The notes under the pieces: generated by a model
The model's input: only the letters and a program-made list of their open reading frames with translations
Databases searched by the model: none
Told to the model about the DNA's origin: nothing
Made by a program: the position numbers and the translations under genes
Source: an uncultured Bacilli bacterium
GTDB taxonomy: Bacteria > Bacillota_I > Bacilli_A > RF39 > UBA660
Assembly: GCA_910576985.1 (NCBI GenBank)
Contig: CAJTLA010000003.1
Span: forward strand, 1 to 49,213
Direction of reading: 5' to 3'
DNA length: 49,213 nucleotides
In this document: one piece after another, positions 41,693 to 49,213 of the stretch
Position numbering within the stretch: the stretch's first letter is position 1
Layout: each line of letters starts with the position of its first letter

Positions 41693-42493
41693 CTACCTCT
41701 TTCTTCTAAATGTTTTTTCATCAATTTCAAATACAATATTTTCTGTTGTTAATTCATAAGGAAGTTTCAAACGATTTAATAAAGATACCGTTTTTTCATC
41801 TTCCTGAGGAGAAGTAATAACCACAAATCTAGGATCCAACCGTTCTAACAATAAATTGATATTTGACACATATCTGCCATGATAAGGAAGCTTTACAATA
41901 TCAGACTTTAATATGTCATCTTCCAACAACTCCTCAATTCGTTTCTTTTTCATATCAGCCCCAAAAAAGGTTGTTACCTGACCCACTGTAATCCATGTAG
42001 CCAAAGAAGAGTTATTCGAACTATCATACTCTACCATTGGTGGTTTTATTAAAACCTCCATTTTCCCAATATGAATCTTCATTTGTTCTTCCAAAGCTTG
42101 ATAATCATTTTGATTCCTCTCTACATAATTGAATAACTCTGATTCCGCACTTGAATGTTTTCGATAACTACTTGCAACAACCTTTTTCACATTCCATCTT
42201 TCCATAATAGAAACAGCATTCCCTATATGATCCTTATCAGGATGTGTTAATATCATGAGATCAATCGATTTGATTTTCTTTTTTTGCAAATAAGTAAGAA
42301 CCGAATTTCTACAAATAGCTTCTCCAGTATCAACCAAAACAACATGATCACGATCCTTAATCACAGTAATGTCTGCATCTCCACAAGCCAAAAAAGACAT
42401 TTCTGTATTCATATTCATATTTTTAGAACATCCTCCTAATAATATACAAAAAAAGAAAAGAACAAGAACTTTAACTACAATATATTTTCTCAT
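41693..42493 (-). CDS. ComEC-like metallo-beta-lactamase-fold lipoprotein
   Basis: A 266-residue protein. The signal peptide ends in the lipobox LLGGC (Cys22), so it is membrane-anchored outside. The rest is an MBL fold like the extracellular domain of ComEC: FLACGDADITVI, VLVDTGE, ILTHPDKDHIGN (the metal-site loop), FFGADMKKK and LPYHGRY. Related proteins hydrolyse phosphodiesters or other esters. GAAAGGAGG precedes the ATG. It sits between ftsI and licD, suggesting an envelope role. Confidence 0.82.
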   Translation of the reverse strand: MRKYIVVKVLVLFFFCILLGGCSKNMNMNTEMSFLACGDADITVIKDRDHVVLVDTGEAICRNSVLTYLQKKKIKSIDLMILTHPDKDHIGNAVSIMERWNVKKVVASSYRKHSSAESELFNYVERNQNDYQALEEQMKIHIGKMEVLIKPPMVEYDSSNNSSLATWITVGQVTTFFGADMKKKRIEELLEDDILKSDIVKLPYHGRYVSNINLLLERLDPRFVVITSPQEDEKTVSLLNRLKLPYELTTENIVFEIDEKTFRRKR

Positions 42494-42542
42494 TCTTTAC
42501 CTCCTTTCTCATTGTAATATGATTTTTAAATAAAGTCAAATT

Positions 42543-44795
42543 CTATTCTGCTGTTACACTCAAATTATATTTATCTAAAAGTGTAAGCTGGATATTGGAA
42601 CCATTCACAATCACTGTTCCTGGTTCTATACTTTGTGTATCAACATACCCATAACCTGTGGAAGTCACATTGAAGCCAACCAATTTCAAATAGTTCATAG
42701 CGTCAATTCGACTCCATCCTTTTAAATTTTCCATCGTCCAATTAGAATCATTCGTCATTAAAAATACCTTGTCCCCTTTTAAAATAGTTGCACTAGCATT
42801 TGGATAGGACGAGATCACACGTTCGCCATTTCCAATAGTAACTACATGTAATCCCATTCCAGTAAGTTGATTTTTGATGTCCGTTGTTGACTGATTCATC
42901 ACTAATGGCATTTCATACTTTTCATTAGAATTAGAAGTATTTTGCTCTGAAAACATATTACGATATTTGGCAATACTCTTCATCACCGAAGTGGTAGCTT
43001 TGGCAACTGCTGCCCCTTGACCAAAAGAAGGAATTTTAACAGCTGTATAAATCACAATTTCTGGATCATCTTTTGGATACATTCCTGCAAACGAATGAAT
43101 ATAATCATTTTCACCTTTTAAATATCCACCATTTTTCGAATCATAAATTTGAGCTGTTCCTGATTTTCCAATCACCTCAAATCCTGGAATATTAAATTGA
43201 ATCGCACTTGTAGATCCCACATCTTGACTATGAACTGCATTATACATTAGATTTTTCATTTGAGTTACAGTTTCCTTACTAATCAATTGTTCACTTTCCT
43301 CAATATTCCTTTGATAGACTGTTTTTTCAGTATTTGGATCAACAATTTTACTAATAATATGTGGTGTTAGCATTTTTCCATTATTAGAAAGAATGCTCAA
43401 AGCTTGTAACTGCTGTACCGCTGTAATTGTGATTCCTTGACCATAAGAAGCAGCAGCCACTTCAATAGGATAAGTAAATTTGATGCTTCCTGCTAGCTCT
43501 CTTGGAAGCAAAATCCCTGTTTTTTTCCCAAATCCATATTTTAATAAACATTCTCGTAACTCATTCCTGGTAATAAATTGATTTACAATAGAAGTTGCCC
43601 CTACATTACTAGAAAACTCATAACCTTTATCAAACGTAATAGTTCCCCAACCTTTTCCCTCATTCCAATCTTGAATAAACTCTTCTCCAATCTGATAGGT
43701 TCCAGATTTATAAGTCGCACTTCCATCATAGGTTCCTTTTTCCATTGCACACATATAAGTATACGTTTTCATAGTAGATCCTGGTTCAAATAAATAAGAG
43801 GTCAATGGATTTTCATAATTCTTGATATCACGAACATTGGGATCAAAAGATGGTGTAGAAGAAGTCGCTAAAATATCTCCCGTTTTCGCATCCATTACAG
43901 CCATCATCATCCACTCAGGAGTATAGATTTCCGACACTTCTTTCAAAGCACCTTCTACGAACCTTTGAATACCAGAATCAATAGTCAGGTAAATATCATT
44001 TCCATCAATCGCTTCCACACGTTCTTCCTTAGTATCTGGAATTTTATATCCATATTTATCCCTTTGATAAACTAGTTTTCCATCAGTTCCTTTTAACTTA
44101 CTATCAAACTCTAACTCAACTCCTAATTCACCTACTATTTTTTCTGTACTTCGGTATTTATAATCTTTATTTCCTGCTAACTTTTCGTTAATTTCTTCAT
44201 CTGTAAGTTCCTCTCCACTATCAGGATCCACTTTTACTGGATATGATTTTGCATATCCAATAACATAAGAAGCAAAATCTCCATTTGGATAATATCGTTT
44301 AATGTTTTCAATGAAATCAATTCCATCTAGTCCTAAATTTTCAACTTCTTCTTTCTTTAATTCGCTAATCCCTCTTCCCCCTGGACCAAGCTCTACTTGA
44401 TAAGCTTTGGTATTTAATAGTTTTAAAATAGCCTCTTTATCCATAGAAAGAACAGGTGCTAATGAAGTCGCTGTTTTTTCTTTATCAATAACATGTCTTG
44501 GATGCTTTTTATCCGTAGTTCGTTTCTCATCTAAATAAGCAATCACCGTATAAGAAGTGACATTAAGTGCTAAAGTCCCACCTGAACTATCAAAAATAGA
44601 ACCACGATGTGCAGTTAATACCATTCTAGCGGTATCTCGCTTACGAGCAAAATCCTCCATATTTTCTCCATAAACAATTGGAGAAAGTGATAAGTAAGCA
44701 TATTGAATATATAATAAAACAATACAAAAAAGAAAGAAATAAAACATTCTCTTTGGATATTTCCAAGTTTGTTTTTTTAGTCCTTTCTTTTCCAA
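42543..44795 (-). CDS. ftsI: Division penicillin-binding protein with PASTA domains
   Basis: A 750-residue class B transpeptidase (FtsI/PBP2B type). One N-terminal membrane helix (about 17-36) follows a basic cytosolic start. The dimerisation domain opens RGSIFDSSGGTLA; the transpeptidase domain has STMK (Ser340), SSN and KSGTAQ. Two PASTA-like repeats finish the protein (MPLVMNQSTTDIKNQLTGMG; TMENLKGWSRIDAMNYLKLVGF). It crosslinks septal peptidoglycan with FtsW. Position after ftsL in an mraZ cluster supports the division role. It is 12 bases after ftsL. Confidence 0.93.
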   Translation of the reverse strand: MEKKGLKKQTWKYPKRMFYFFLFCIVLLYIQYAYLSLSPIVYGENMEDFARKRDTARMVLTAHRGSIFDSSGGTLALNVTSYTVIAYLDEKRTTDKKHPRHVIDKEKTATSLAPVLSMDKEAILKLLNTKAYQVELGPGGRGISELKKEEVENLGLDGIDFIENIKRYYPNGDFASYVIGYAKSYPVKVDPDSGEELTDEEINEKLAGNKDYKYRSTEKIVGELGVELEFDSKLKGTDGKLVYQRDKYGYKIPDTKEERVEAIDGNDIYLTIDSGIQRFVEGALKEVSEIYTPEWMMMAVMDAKTGDILATSSTPSFDPNVRDIKNYENPLTSYLFEPGSTMKTYTYMCAMEKGTYDGSATYKSGTYQIGEEFIQDWNEGKGWGTITFDKGYEFSSNVGATSIVNQFITRNELRECLLKYGFGKKTGILLPRELAGSIKFTYPIEVAAASYGQGITITAVQQLQALSILSNNGKMLTPHIISKIVDPNTEKTVYQRNIEESEQLISKETVTQMKNLMYNAVHSQDVGSTSAIQFNIPGFEVIGKSGTAQIYDSKNGGYLKGENDYIHSFAGMYPKDDPEIVIYTAVKIPSFGQGAAVAKATTSVMKSIAKYRNMFSEQNTSNSNEKYEMPLVMNQSTTDIKNQLTGMGLHVVTIGNGERVISSYPNASATILKGDKVFLMTNDSNWTMENLKGWSRIDAMNYLKLVGFNVTSTGYGYVDTQSIEPGTVIVNGSNIQLTLLDKYNLSVTAE

Positions 44796-44807
44796 ATTGG
44801 CTCACCT

Positions 44808-45104
44808 CTACTCATTAATAATAACGATATTATCATTATTATACGCAAGTCCCATGTCTTTGACAATATCTTTTACTTTATCAAAGGAAGTAAGTTCACT
44901 CACTTTCATAGTTAAACTTTCATTTTTCTTTTCTTGTTCATTAATTTGATAACGAATATCCTCAATGTTCATATTTAAATTCCCGATATTGGCACTACAA
45001 AAAACTTGAAAAACTAAAGTCATTACTGTCGCAAAAATCGCACTTAAATAAACCAAACGTTCTCCTTTTGTAAAACGAATTTTTCTTACTTTTTTTCTTG
45101 CCAT
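44808..45104 (-). CDS. ftsL: Cell division protein FtsL
   Basis: A 98-residue bitopic protein. A basic start (ARKKVRKIRFTKGERL) leads to one membrane helix (about 17-40) and a coiled-coil outside part (IEDIRYQINEQEKKNESLTMKVSEL) ending YNNDNIVIINE. Sequence is weakly conserved, but place, size and layout between rsmH and ftsI are as for FtsL, which links the divisome synthase to the FtsB/DivIC complex. AGGTGATATTT precedes the ATG at 45104. Confidence 0.85.
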   Translation of the reverse strand: MARKKVRKIRFTKGERLVYLSAIFATVMTLVFQVFCSANIGNLNMNIEDIRYQINEQEKKNESLTMKVSELTSFDKVKDIVKDMGLAYNNDNIVIINE

Positions 45105-45109
45105 AAATA

Positions 45110-46021
45110 TCACCTTTTTATTCTTTCAATCACTCTTAATTTCGCACTTCTAGCACGATTATTTTGTTCTATTTCTTCCTTAGTTGGTTCATACGTTCCA
45201 ATAATTTTATATTTTGGTTGGAATTCTTCTGGAACCATTGGAAGACTTTTTAACGTAGGATCAATACTACTAACTTCCTTAAATACTTTCTTACAAAGTT
45301 TATCTTCTAAAGAATGAAACGTAATAACACAGATTCTTCCACCAACAGAAATCATTTCCAAAGCTTGATAAAGAGCTTTTTCAAATACATTTAATTCATC
45401 ATTCACTTCAATCCGAATTGCTTGAAATACTTTTCTTGCTGGATGCTTTTCTCTGCGGTATTTTTCTGGAACACTGTTTTTTATAATCTCAACTAATTCA
45501 AGAGTTGTATGAATGGGTCTATTTTGAATAATTGCAGAAGCAATTTTAGATCCATATTTTTCTTCTCCATATGTATAAAAAATGTGTAATAGTTCTTCAT
45601 AGGAATATGTATTTACAACTGTTTCCGCAGATAATGTAGCATTTTGATTCATACGCATATCTAATTTTGAATCCTTATGAAAACTAAAACCTCTATCTGC
45701 TTCATCTAATTGAGGACTAGATACGCCTAAATCAAATAAGATTCCATCCACATGAGAAATCCCTCTGCGTTCCAATTCCTCTTTTAAATGAACAAAATTG
45801 CTAGGAATAATTTCGTAATTAGAACCAATTTGATTTAGTTTTTGTTGGCTGAATTGAATCGCTTCACAATCTTGATCAAACGCATATAACATTCCATGCT
45901 TAGTTTTTTTTAATATTTCACTGCTATGTCCTGCATATCCAAGTGTACAGTCAACAATCACACTATCTTCTTTTAACAAAAGATTATAAATACATTCTTC
46001 TAGTAATACACTGGTATGCAT
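45110..46021 (-). CDS. rsmH: 16S rRNA (cytosine1402-N4)-methyltransferase
   Basis: A 303-residue RsmH/MraW. It begins MHTSVLLEE, has the SAM-binding VDCTLGYAGHSSEIL, FDLGVSSPQLDEADRGFSF, and GGRICVITFHSLED and ends with the typical NNRARSAKLRVIERI. It methylates C1402 in the ribosomal P site. It lies 10 bases after mraZ. Confidence 0.96.
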   Translation of the reverse strand: MHTSVLLEECIYNLLLKEDSVIVDCTLGYAGHSSEILKKTKHGMLYAFDQDCEAIQFSQQKLNQIGSNYEIIPSNFVHLKEELERRGISHVDGILFDLGVSSPQLDEADRGFSFHKDSKLDMRMNQNATLSAETVVNTYSYEELLHIFYTYGEEKYGSKIASAIIQNRPIHTTLELVEIIKNSVPEKYRREKHPARKVFQAIRIEVNDELNVFEKALYQALEMISVGGRICVITFHSLEDKLCKKVFKEVSSIDPTLKSLPMVPEEFQPKYKIIGTYEPTKEEIEQNNRARSAKLRVIERIKR

Positions 46022-46031
46022 AACATCCCCC

Positions 46032-46466
46032 TTAGTTTATATTATTTGAAAATAAGTGTTCTGCAAGATCTGAAAATTCATCTTCATTCGTATCCATAAA
46101 GTATTCCCAACGATCTTTACTCCAGATTTCCAATCGATCATTGACACCAATAATGACACATTCTTTTTCTAGGCCTGCATACGCAATTAGTGGGTCTGAA
46201 ACATTAATTCTTCCATGTTTATCAAAACTACATTCAGTCGCTCCAGATAAAAAGAATCTCATAAAATTTCTGGCATCTTTCGTATTTGGTAATTCTTTAT
46301 ACTTTTCAATAATACGTTGCCATTCTTCTTTTGGATAAACAAATAAACAATGATCAAGTCCTCGAGTCAAAATAAATTGATCACCCATTTCGTCTCTCAT
46401 TTTTGATGGAATAATAATTCTTCCTTTTTCATCGATTGTATGATGATATTCCCCCAGTAGCATCAT
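46032..46466 (-). CDS. mraZ: Transcriptional regulator MraZ
   Basis: A 144-residue MraZ with two SpoVT/AbrB-like halves: GEYHHTIDEKGRIIIPSKMRDEMG and GATECSFDKHGRINVSDPLIAYAGL. Each has the conserved D-x-K/H-G-R-I motif. MraZ binds repeats at its own promoter and controls the division/cell-wall cluster. GGGTG lies before two adjacent ATGs, either usable. Its putative binding repeats end next to the start codon. Confidence 0.95.
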   Translation of the reverse strand: MMLLGEYHHTIDEKGRIIIPSKMRDEMGDQFILTRGLDHCLFVYPKEEWQRIIEKYKELPNTKDARNFMRFFLSGATECSFDKHGRINVSDPLIAYAGLEKECVIIGVNDRLEIWSKDRWEYFMDTNEDEFSDLAEHLFSNNIN

Positions 46467-46467
46467 A

Positions 46468-46537
46468 TTTCACCCACTTTATTCCATTTCTACCCACTTC
46501 ATACCACCATTTTACCTTAGGAGTATTCTTTTGTAAA
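46468..46537 (-). promoter_or_regulatory. mraZ promoter with four MraZ-type decamers
   Basis: On the minus strand TTTACA (46537-46532), 17 bases and TAAAAT (46514-46509) form the promoter. Directly after it come four adjoining ten-base units: GTGGTATGAA (46507-46498), GTGGGTAGAA, ATGGAATAAA and GTGGGTGAAA (ending 46468). The period of ten and GTGG core match MraZ operators. Confidence 0.8.
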
Positions 46538-46571
46538 GAGTTTTTCCACCTTTTCTACGAAAAAGATTGTC

Positions 46572-46598
46572 AAAAAAAAACACTTTACAAAAAAGTGT
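46572..46598 (-). terminator. Terminator between mraY and mraZ
   Basis: On the minus strand ACACTTT and AAAGTGT pair and are followed by nine T residues, five bases past the mraY stop. Confidence 0.85.
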
Positions 46599-46602
46599 CA
46601 AC

Positions 46603-47595
46603 TTATAACCATACCCCAAAAGCGATTGCAGCCATTGCAAGTAGTGCACCTACAATCCAAAAGCCCTTCACAATATCTCGTTCATGAAATCCTAATTTTT
46701 CAAAATGATGATGAAGTGGAGCCATTAAAAATATTTTTTTATGAAAATACATAACTGAAATCATTTGAGCAATACAAACAAGTGTTTCAATGATAAAGAC
46801 ACCTGCTACAATAATCATAGTAATTTCATGACTAGTAATAATCGCAACACTTGCTAATGTCGCTCCAAGTGATAACGATCCTGTATCTCCCATAAATACT
46901 TTCGCTGGATAAGTATTATAAACTAAAAATCCCATCAATGATCCAACTAATACAAAACAAAATATTGCAATGTCCTCACTACCTGCTACCCAACTAGAAT
47001 TCCAACTAATCATTCCAAACGCTAAAAAAGCCATCACTGACAAGCCTCCTGCTAGTCCATCTAATCCATCAGTTAAGTTGACAGCATTACTACTGGCAAC
47101 TAAAATAAATAATAAAAATATTCCATAAAACCAACCCATGTCAATTTTAATTCCTAACGTATGAATATCAAACATCGGTTCATTTCCACTTTTCATAAAA
47201 ATATAAAAAAACAGCAGTGCAATAAATAATTGTCCAAACAATTTTCCAATTTCTGTAAGTCCTTCATTATTATGGCGTTTAATAATTAAAAAATCGTCCA
47301 AAAATCCTAAAAGGGCATATCCTACAAAAACAAATATCACAATAAATAAATTTTCTGAAAAATTGATTTTTCCCATCAACAATAATATCAAAATGGTCAA
47401 CAAGGTAGGAACGATAAAAATCAAACCTCCCATTGTTGGTGTCCCCTCTTTTTCTTTGTGAGTTTTCGCTAAAAAAACACTCACTTGCTGTTTCACTTTC
47501 AACTTCCGAAGAAAAGGAATTAATATAAATCCAAAAGCGACTGATAATATAAAGCCGATCATAAGTGCTAGTACAGCTTTTGCTAAAATTAACAT
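46603..47595 (-). CDS. mraY: Phospho-N-acetylmuramoyl-pentapeptide transferase
   Basis: A 330-residue polytopic membrane enzyme with about ten helices. Signatures are KEGTPTMGGLIFI, GFLDDFLIIKRHNNEGLTEIGK (catalytic Asp pair), NAVNLTDGLDGLAGG, FMGDTGSLSLGATLA and PLHHHFEKLG. It makes lipid I from UDP-MurNAc-pentapeptide and undecaprenyl phosphate. The ATG at 47595 follows AGGAG by nine bases; an earlier ATG directly touches the site. It is 12 bases after murE. Confidence 0.96.
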   Translation of the reverse strand: MLILAKAVLALMIGFILSVAFGFILIPFLRKLKVKQQVSVFLAKTHKEKEGTPTMGGLIFIVPTLLTILILLLMGKINFSENLFIVIFVFVGYALLGFLDDFLIIKRHNNEGLTEIGKLFGQLFIALLFFYIFMKSGNEPMFDIHTLGIKIDMGWFYGIFLLFILVASSNAVNLTDGLDGLAGGLSVMAFLAFGMISWNSSWVAGSEDIAIFCFVLVGSLMGFLVYNTYPAKVFMGDTGSLSLGATLASVAIITSHEITMIIVAGVFIIETLVCIAQMISVMYFHKKIFLMAPLHHHFEKLGFHERDIVKGFWIVGALLAMAAIAFGVWL

Positions 47596-47607
47596 GAGTA
47601 TCATCTC

Positions 47608-48960
47608 CTATATGATTTCTAATACAGTTTGTTTATCATCAAAATCTATTTTTTCTTTTCCAATAATTTGGTAAGTTTCATGCCCTTTTCCAAGCACTAA
47701 TAGTATATCATTATTTTCAAGCATTTGTATACCCTTTATAATTGCATTTTTTCGATTTGTAATTGTTTCATAGTTTTTGTTTTCCAAATGATGAATCATA
47801 TCTTCTATAATATCATTCGGATCTTCTAACCTAGGATTATCACTTGTGAATATTGCATAATCGGATAAATGAGTTGCAATTCTAGCCATTTCTGGACGTT
47901 TTGTTTTATCCCGATTACCTCCACAACCAACAATTGTATAAATATGATTTGGATTTAATTCTTTTACTGCTCCTATTACATTAGAAACTGCATCTGGTGT
48001 ATGAGCATAATCAATAATAATTCGATTTGTATCATAAAAGATGGTATCCATTCTACCTGCTGGTGCTTTTAACTCCTTTAAAATTTCTTTGATTTGCAAA
48101 ATTTCAAATTGTTCTTCTAATAAAATAATGGCAGTCACAAATACATTATATACATTATGTTTTCCAAGCAGCTTTGTTTCTAATTGAATAGGTTCATTGT
48201 GCTTAAAAGTAAAACTACTTCCACTTACATGAATATCATAGTCTAAAATTTGATATTCAGCTTCTCCGAAACCATATGTAATATTATTATTTTCTTTTAA
48301 TAAAAAATAATTCTTATAATCGTTATCAATATTTACAATTGCTTTCCCATTCTCTTTCAATTTAGAAAATAGTTTCTGTTTTGCCAAAGCATAACTTTTC
48401 ATATCCAAATGATAATCCAAATGATCTTTTGTTAAATTACTAAATATCGCGTAAGTAAATTCAAGACCTTCAACACGATTCATTGCTAACGCATGACTAC
48501 TGACTTCCATAACCACATACTCTACTTCATTTTTAGAGCAAAATAATAACATTTCATACAATTCGTTAATTTCTGGAGTTGTATTTGATAAATCTTTTAT
48601 TTTCTCTCCATTTACATAAAATCCAAGAGTCCCAATATAAGCAGCTGCTTTTTTTAATTTACAAAATGATTCATAAGTTAAAAAACAAGTCGTTGTTTTC
48701 CCATTTGTTCCTGTCATTCCAATCAATTTCAAATCTTTAATTTGTTCATAATATTCTTCTTTTAAAGTACGTATCAAATATTCTTTTGTATCATTTACAA
48801 TTAATGTATCTACCTCATAAAGCCCATGTTCTACAACAACAGAACTGGCCCCATTTTGAATGGCATCTTCTATATAAGTATGACCATCATTATTTAATGT
48901 TTTTAAAGCAACAAAAGTATCACCCTTCTTTACTTTTCTAGAATCTGTTCTTATCTTCAT
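47608..48960 (-). CDS. murE: UDP-MurNAc-tripeptide ligase MurE
   Basis: A 450-residue Mur ligase: N-terminal RTDSRKVKKGDTFVAL, ATP-binding GMTGTNGKTT (81-90), EVSSHAL, and C-terminal YAHTPDAV. DNPR at 374-377 is the motif of enzymes that add meso-diaminopimelate rather than lysine. It adds the third residue to UDP-MurNAc-Ala-Glu. The ATG at 48960 is preferred over a GTG four codons upstream that overlaps GAGGTG. murE and mraY form a pair here, upstream of mraZ. Confidence 0.95.
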   Translation of the reverse strand: MKIRTDSRKVKKGDTFVALKTLNNDGHTYIEDAIQNGASSVVVEHGLYEVDTLIVNDTKEYLIRTLKEEYYEQIKDLKLIGMTGTNGKTTTCFLTYESFCKLKKAAAYIGTLGFYVNGEKIKDLSNTTPEINELYEMLLFCSKNEVEYVVMEVSSHALAMNRVEGLEFTYAIFSNLTKDHLDYHLDMKSYALAKQKLFSKLKENGKAIVNIDNDYKNYFLLKENNNITYGFGEAEYQILDYDIHVSGSSFTFKHNEPIQLETKLLGKHNVYNVFVTAIILLEEQFEILQIKEILKELKAPAGRMDTIFYDTNRIIIDYAHTPDAVSNVIGAVKELNPNHIYTIVGCGGNRDKTKRPEMARIATHLSDYAIFTSDNPRLEDPNDIIEDMIHHLENKNYETITNRKNAIIKGIQMLENNDILLVLGKGHETYQIIGKEKIDFDDKQTVLEII

Positions 48961-49023
48961 AAAAAAACACACCTCACTATAAAGTATGTTTTCTTCTAAA
49001 AAGAGTGATAAATCACATATTGC

Positions 49024-49213
49024 CTAAAGACTTTGATATTCCATAATTTGTTGCTTTGATAAATTAGCAGCACTTGCAACAATATCAAGATCAACACCTG
49101 ATGACAATAAATTATGAATCATTTCTATTTTTTCTTCCATTCTCCCTTCTATTTTTCCCTCCATTCTTCCTTCTATTTTTCCCTCCTCTTTGGCATGTGC
49201 AATCAACCCTGAG
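49024..49213 (-). CDS. C-terminus of an Rpn/PD-(D/E)XK nuclease-like protein, partial
   Basis: The frame is open to the window edge, so only the last about 63 residues are seen. It shows tandem EGKIEGRM repeats (coded by a 24-base repeat) and then a helical tail MIHNLLSSGVDLDIVASAANLSKQQIMEY. Such Glu/Gly/Lys repeats with an LSxEQI-type end are typical of the C-terminus of Rpn family recombination-promoting nucleases, which cut DNA. The catalytic part lies outside the window. Confidence 0.65.
   Translation of the reverse strand, partial: SGLIAHAKEEGKIEGRMEGKIEGRMEEKIEMIHNLLSSGVDLDIVASAANLSKQQIMEYQSL

Overview
The window is AT-rich chromosomal DNA from a low-GC Gram-positive bacterium. Supporting signs are strong AGGAGG-type ribosome binding sites, TTGACA/TATAAT promoters, a T-box leader on gltX, two BceRS-AB antimicrobial-peptide modules, the rpsL-rpsG-fusA-tuf order, an mraZ-type cell-wall cluster, LicD and a FemAB-type protein. 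MurE carries the DNPR motif usual for meso-diaminopimelate addition. An uncultured gut lineage of Bacilli (Erysipelotrichales- or RF39-like) is my best guess, but this is inference. Nearly all large genes lie on the minus strand.

Right to left along the main strand: an Rpn-like nuclease tail at the edge; murE-mraY; a terminator; then mraZ-rsmH-ftsL-ftsI under a promoter followed by four MraZ-type decamers, continuing into a metallo-beta-lactamase-fold lipoprotein, a LicD transferase and a pilin-like protein with a formylglycine-enzyme/C-lectin-like end. Next comes the complete str operon (rpsL, rpsG, fusA, tuf). A FemAB-type gene on the plus strand faces a minus-strand group of DUF1848, MmcQ/YjbR, membrane-anchored MerR, YbjQ and a shortened Nudix gene.

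The stretch from about 24.4 to 30.3 kb is accessory-like. It has two tRNA-Thr genes, a decayed IS256-type transposase, a pyroglutamyl-peptidase/nitrilase fusion, a lipoprotein, a DUF2513-like gene, a secreted His-rich peptide and a converging pair formed by a 30-residue hydrophobic ORF and a structured antisense RNA. That pair looks like a type I toxin-antitoxin locus and is the best candidate here for an undescribed system.

From 24.3 kb leftward: a glycosyltransferase, tRNA-Val, an operon of tRNA-Gln, T-box, gltX and pepF, an esterase, a flavin reductase-rubredoxin protein with a GyrI-like protein, then two Bce-type modules separated by a two-domain protein. Three copies of the BceR-type operator TNACA-N4-TGTAA sit at the promoters of both modules, so one regulator may control both. 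Further left are a GxSxG lipase-like protein, a membrane metallopeptidase-like protein, an acyltransferase/DUF6320 pair and an SDR oxidoreductase. The left edge has a tRNA-Glu half-gene next to repeats and a partial ORF, which resembles the end of an integrated element.
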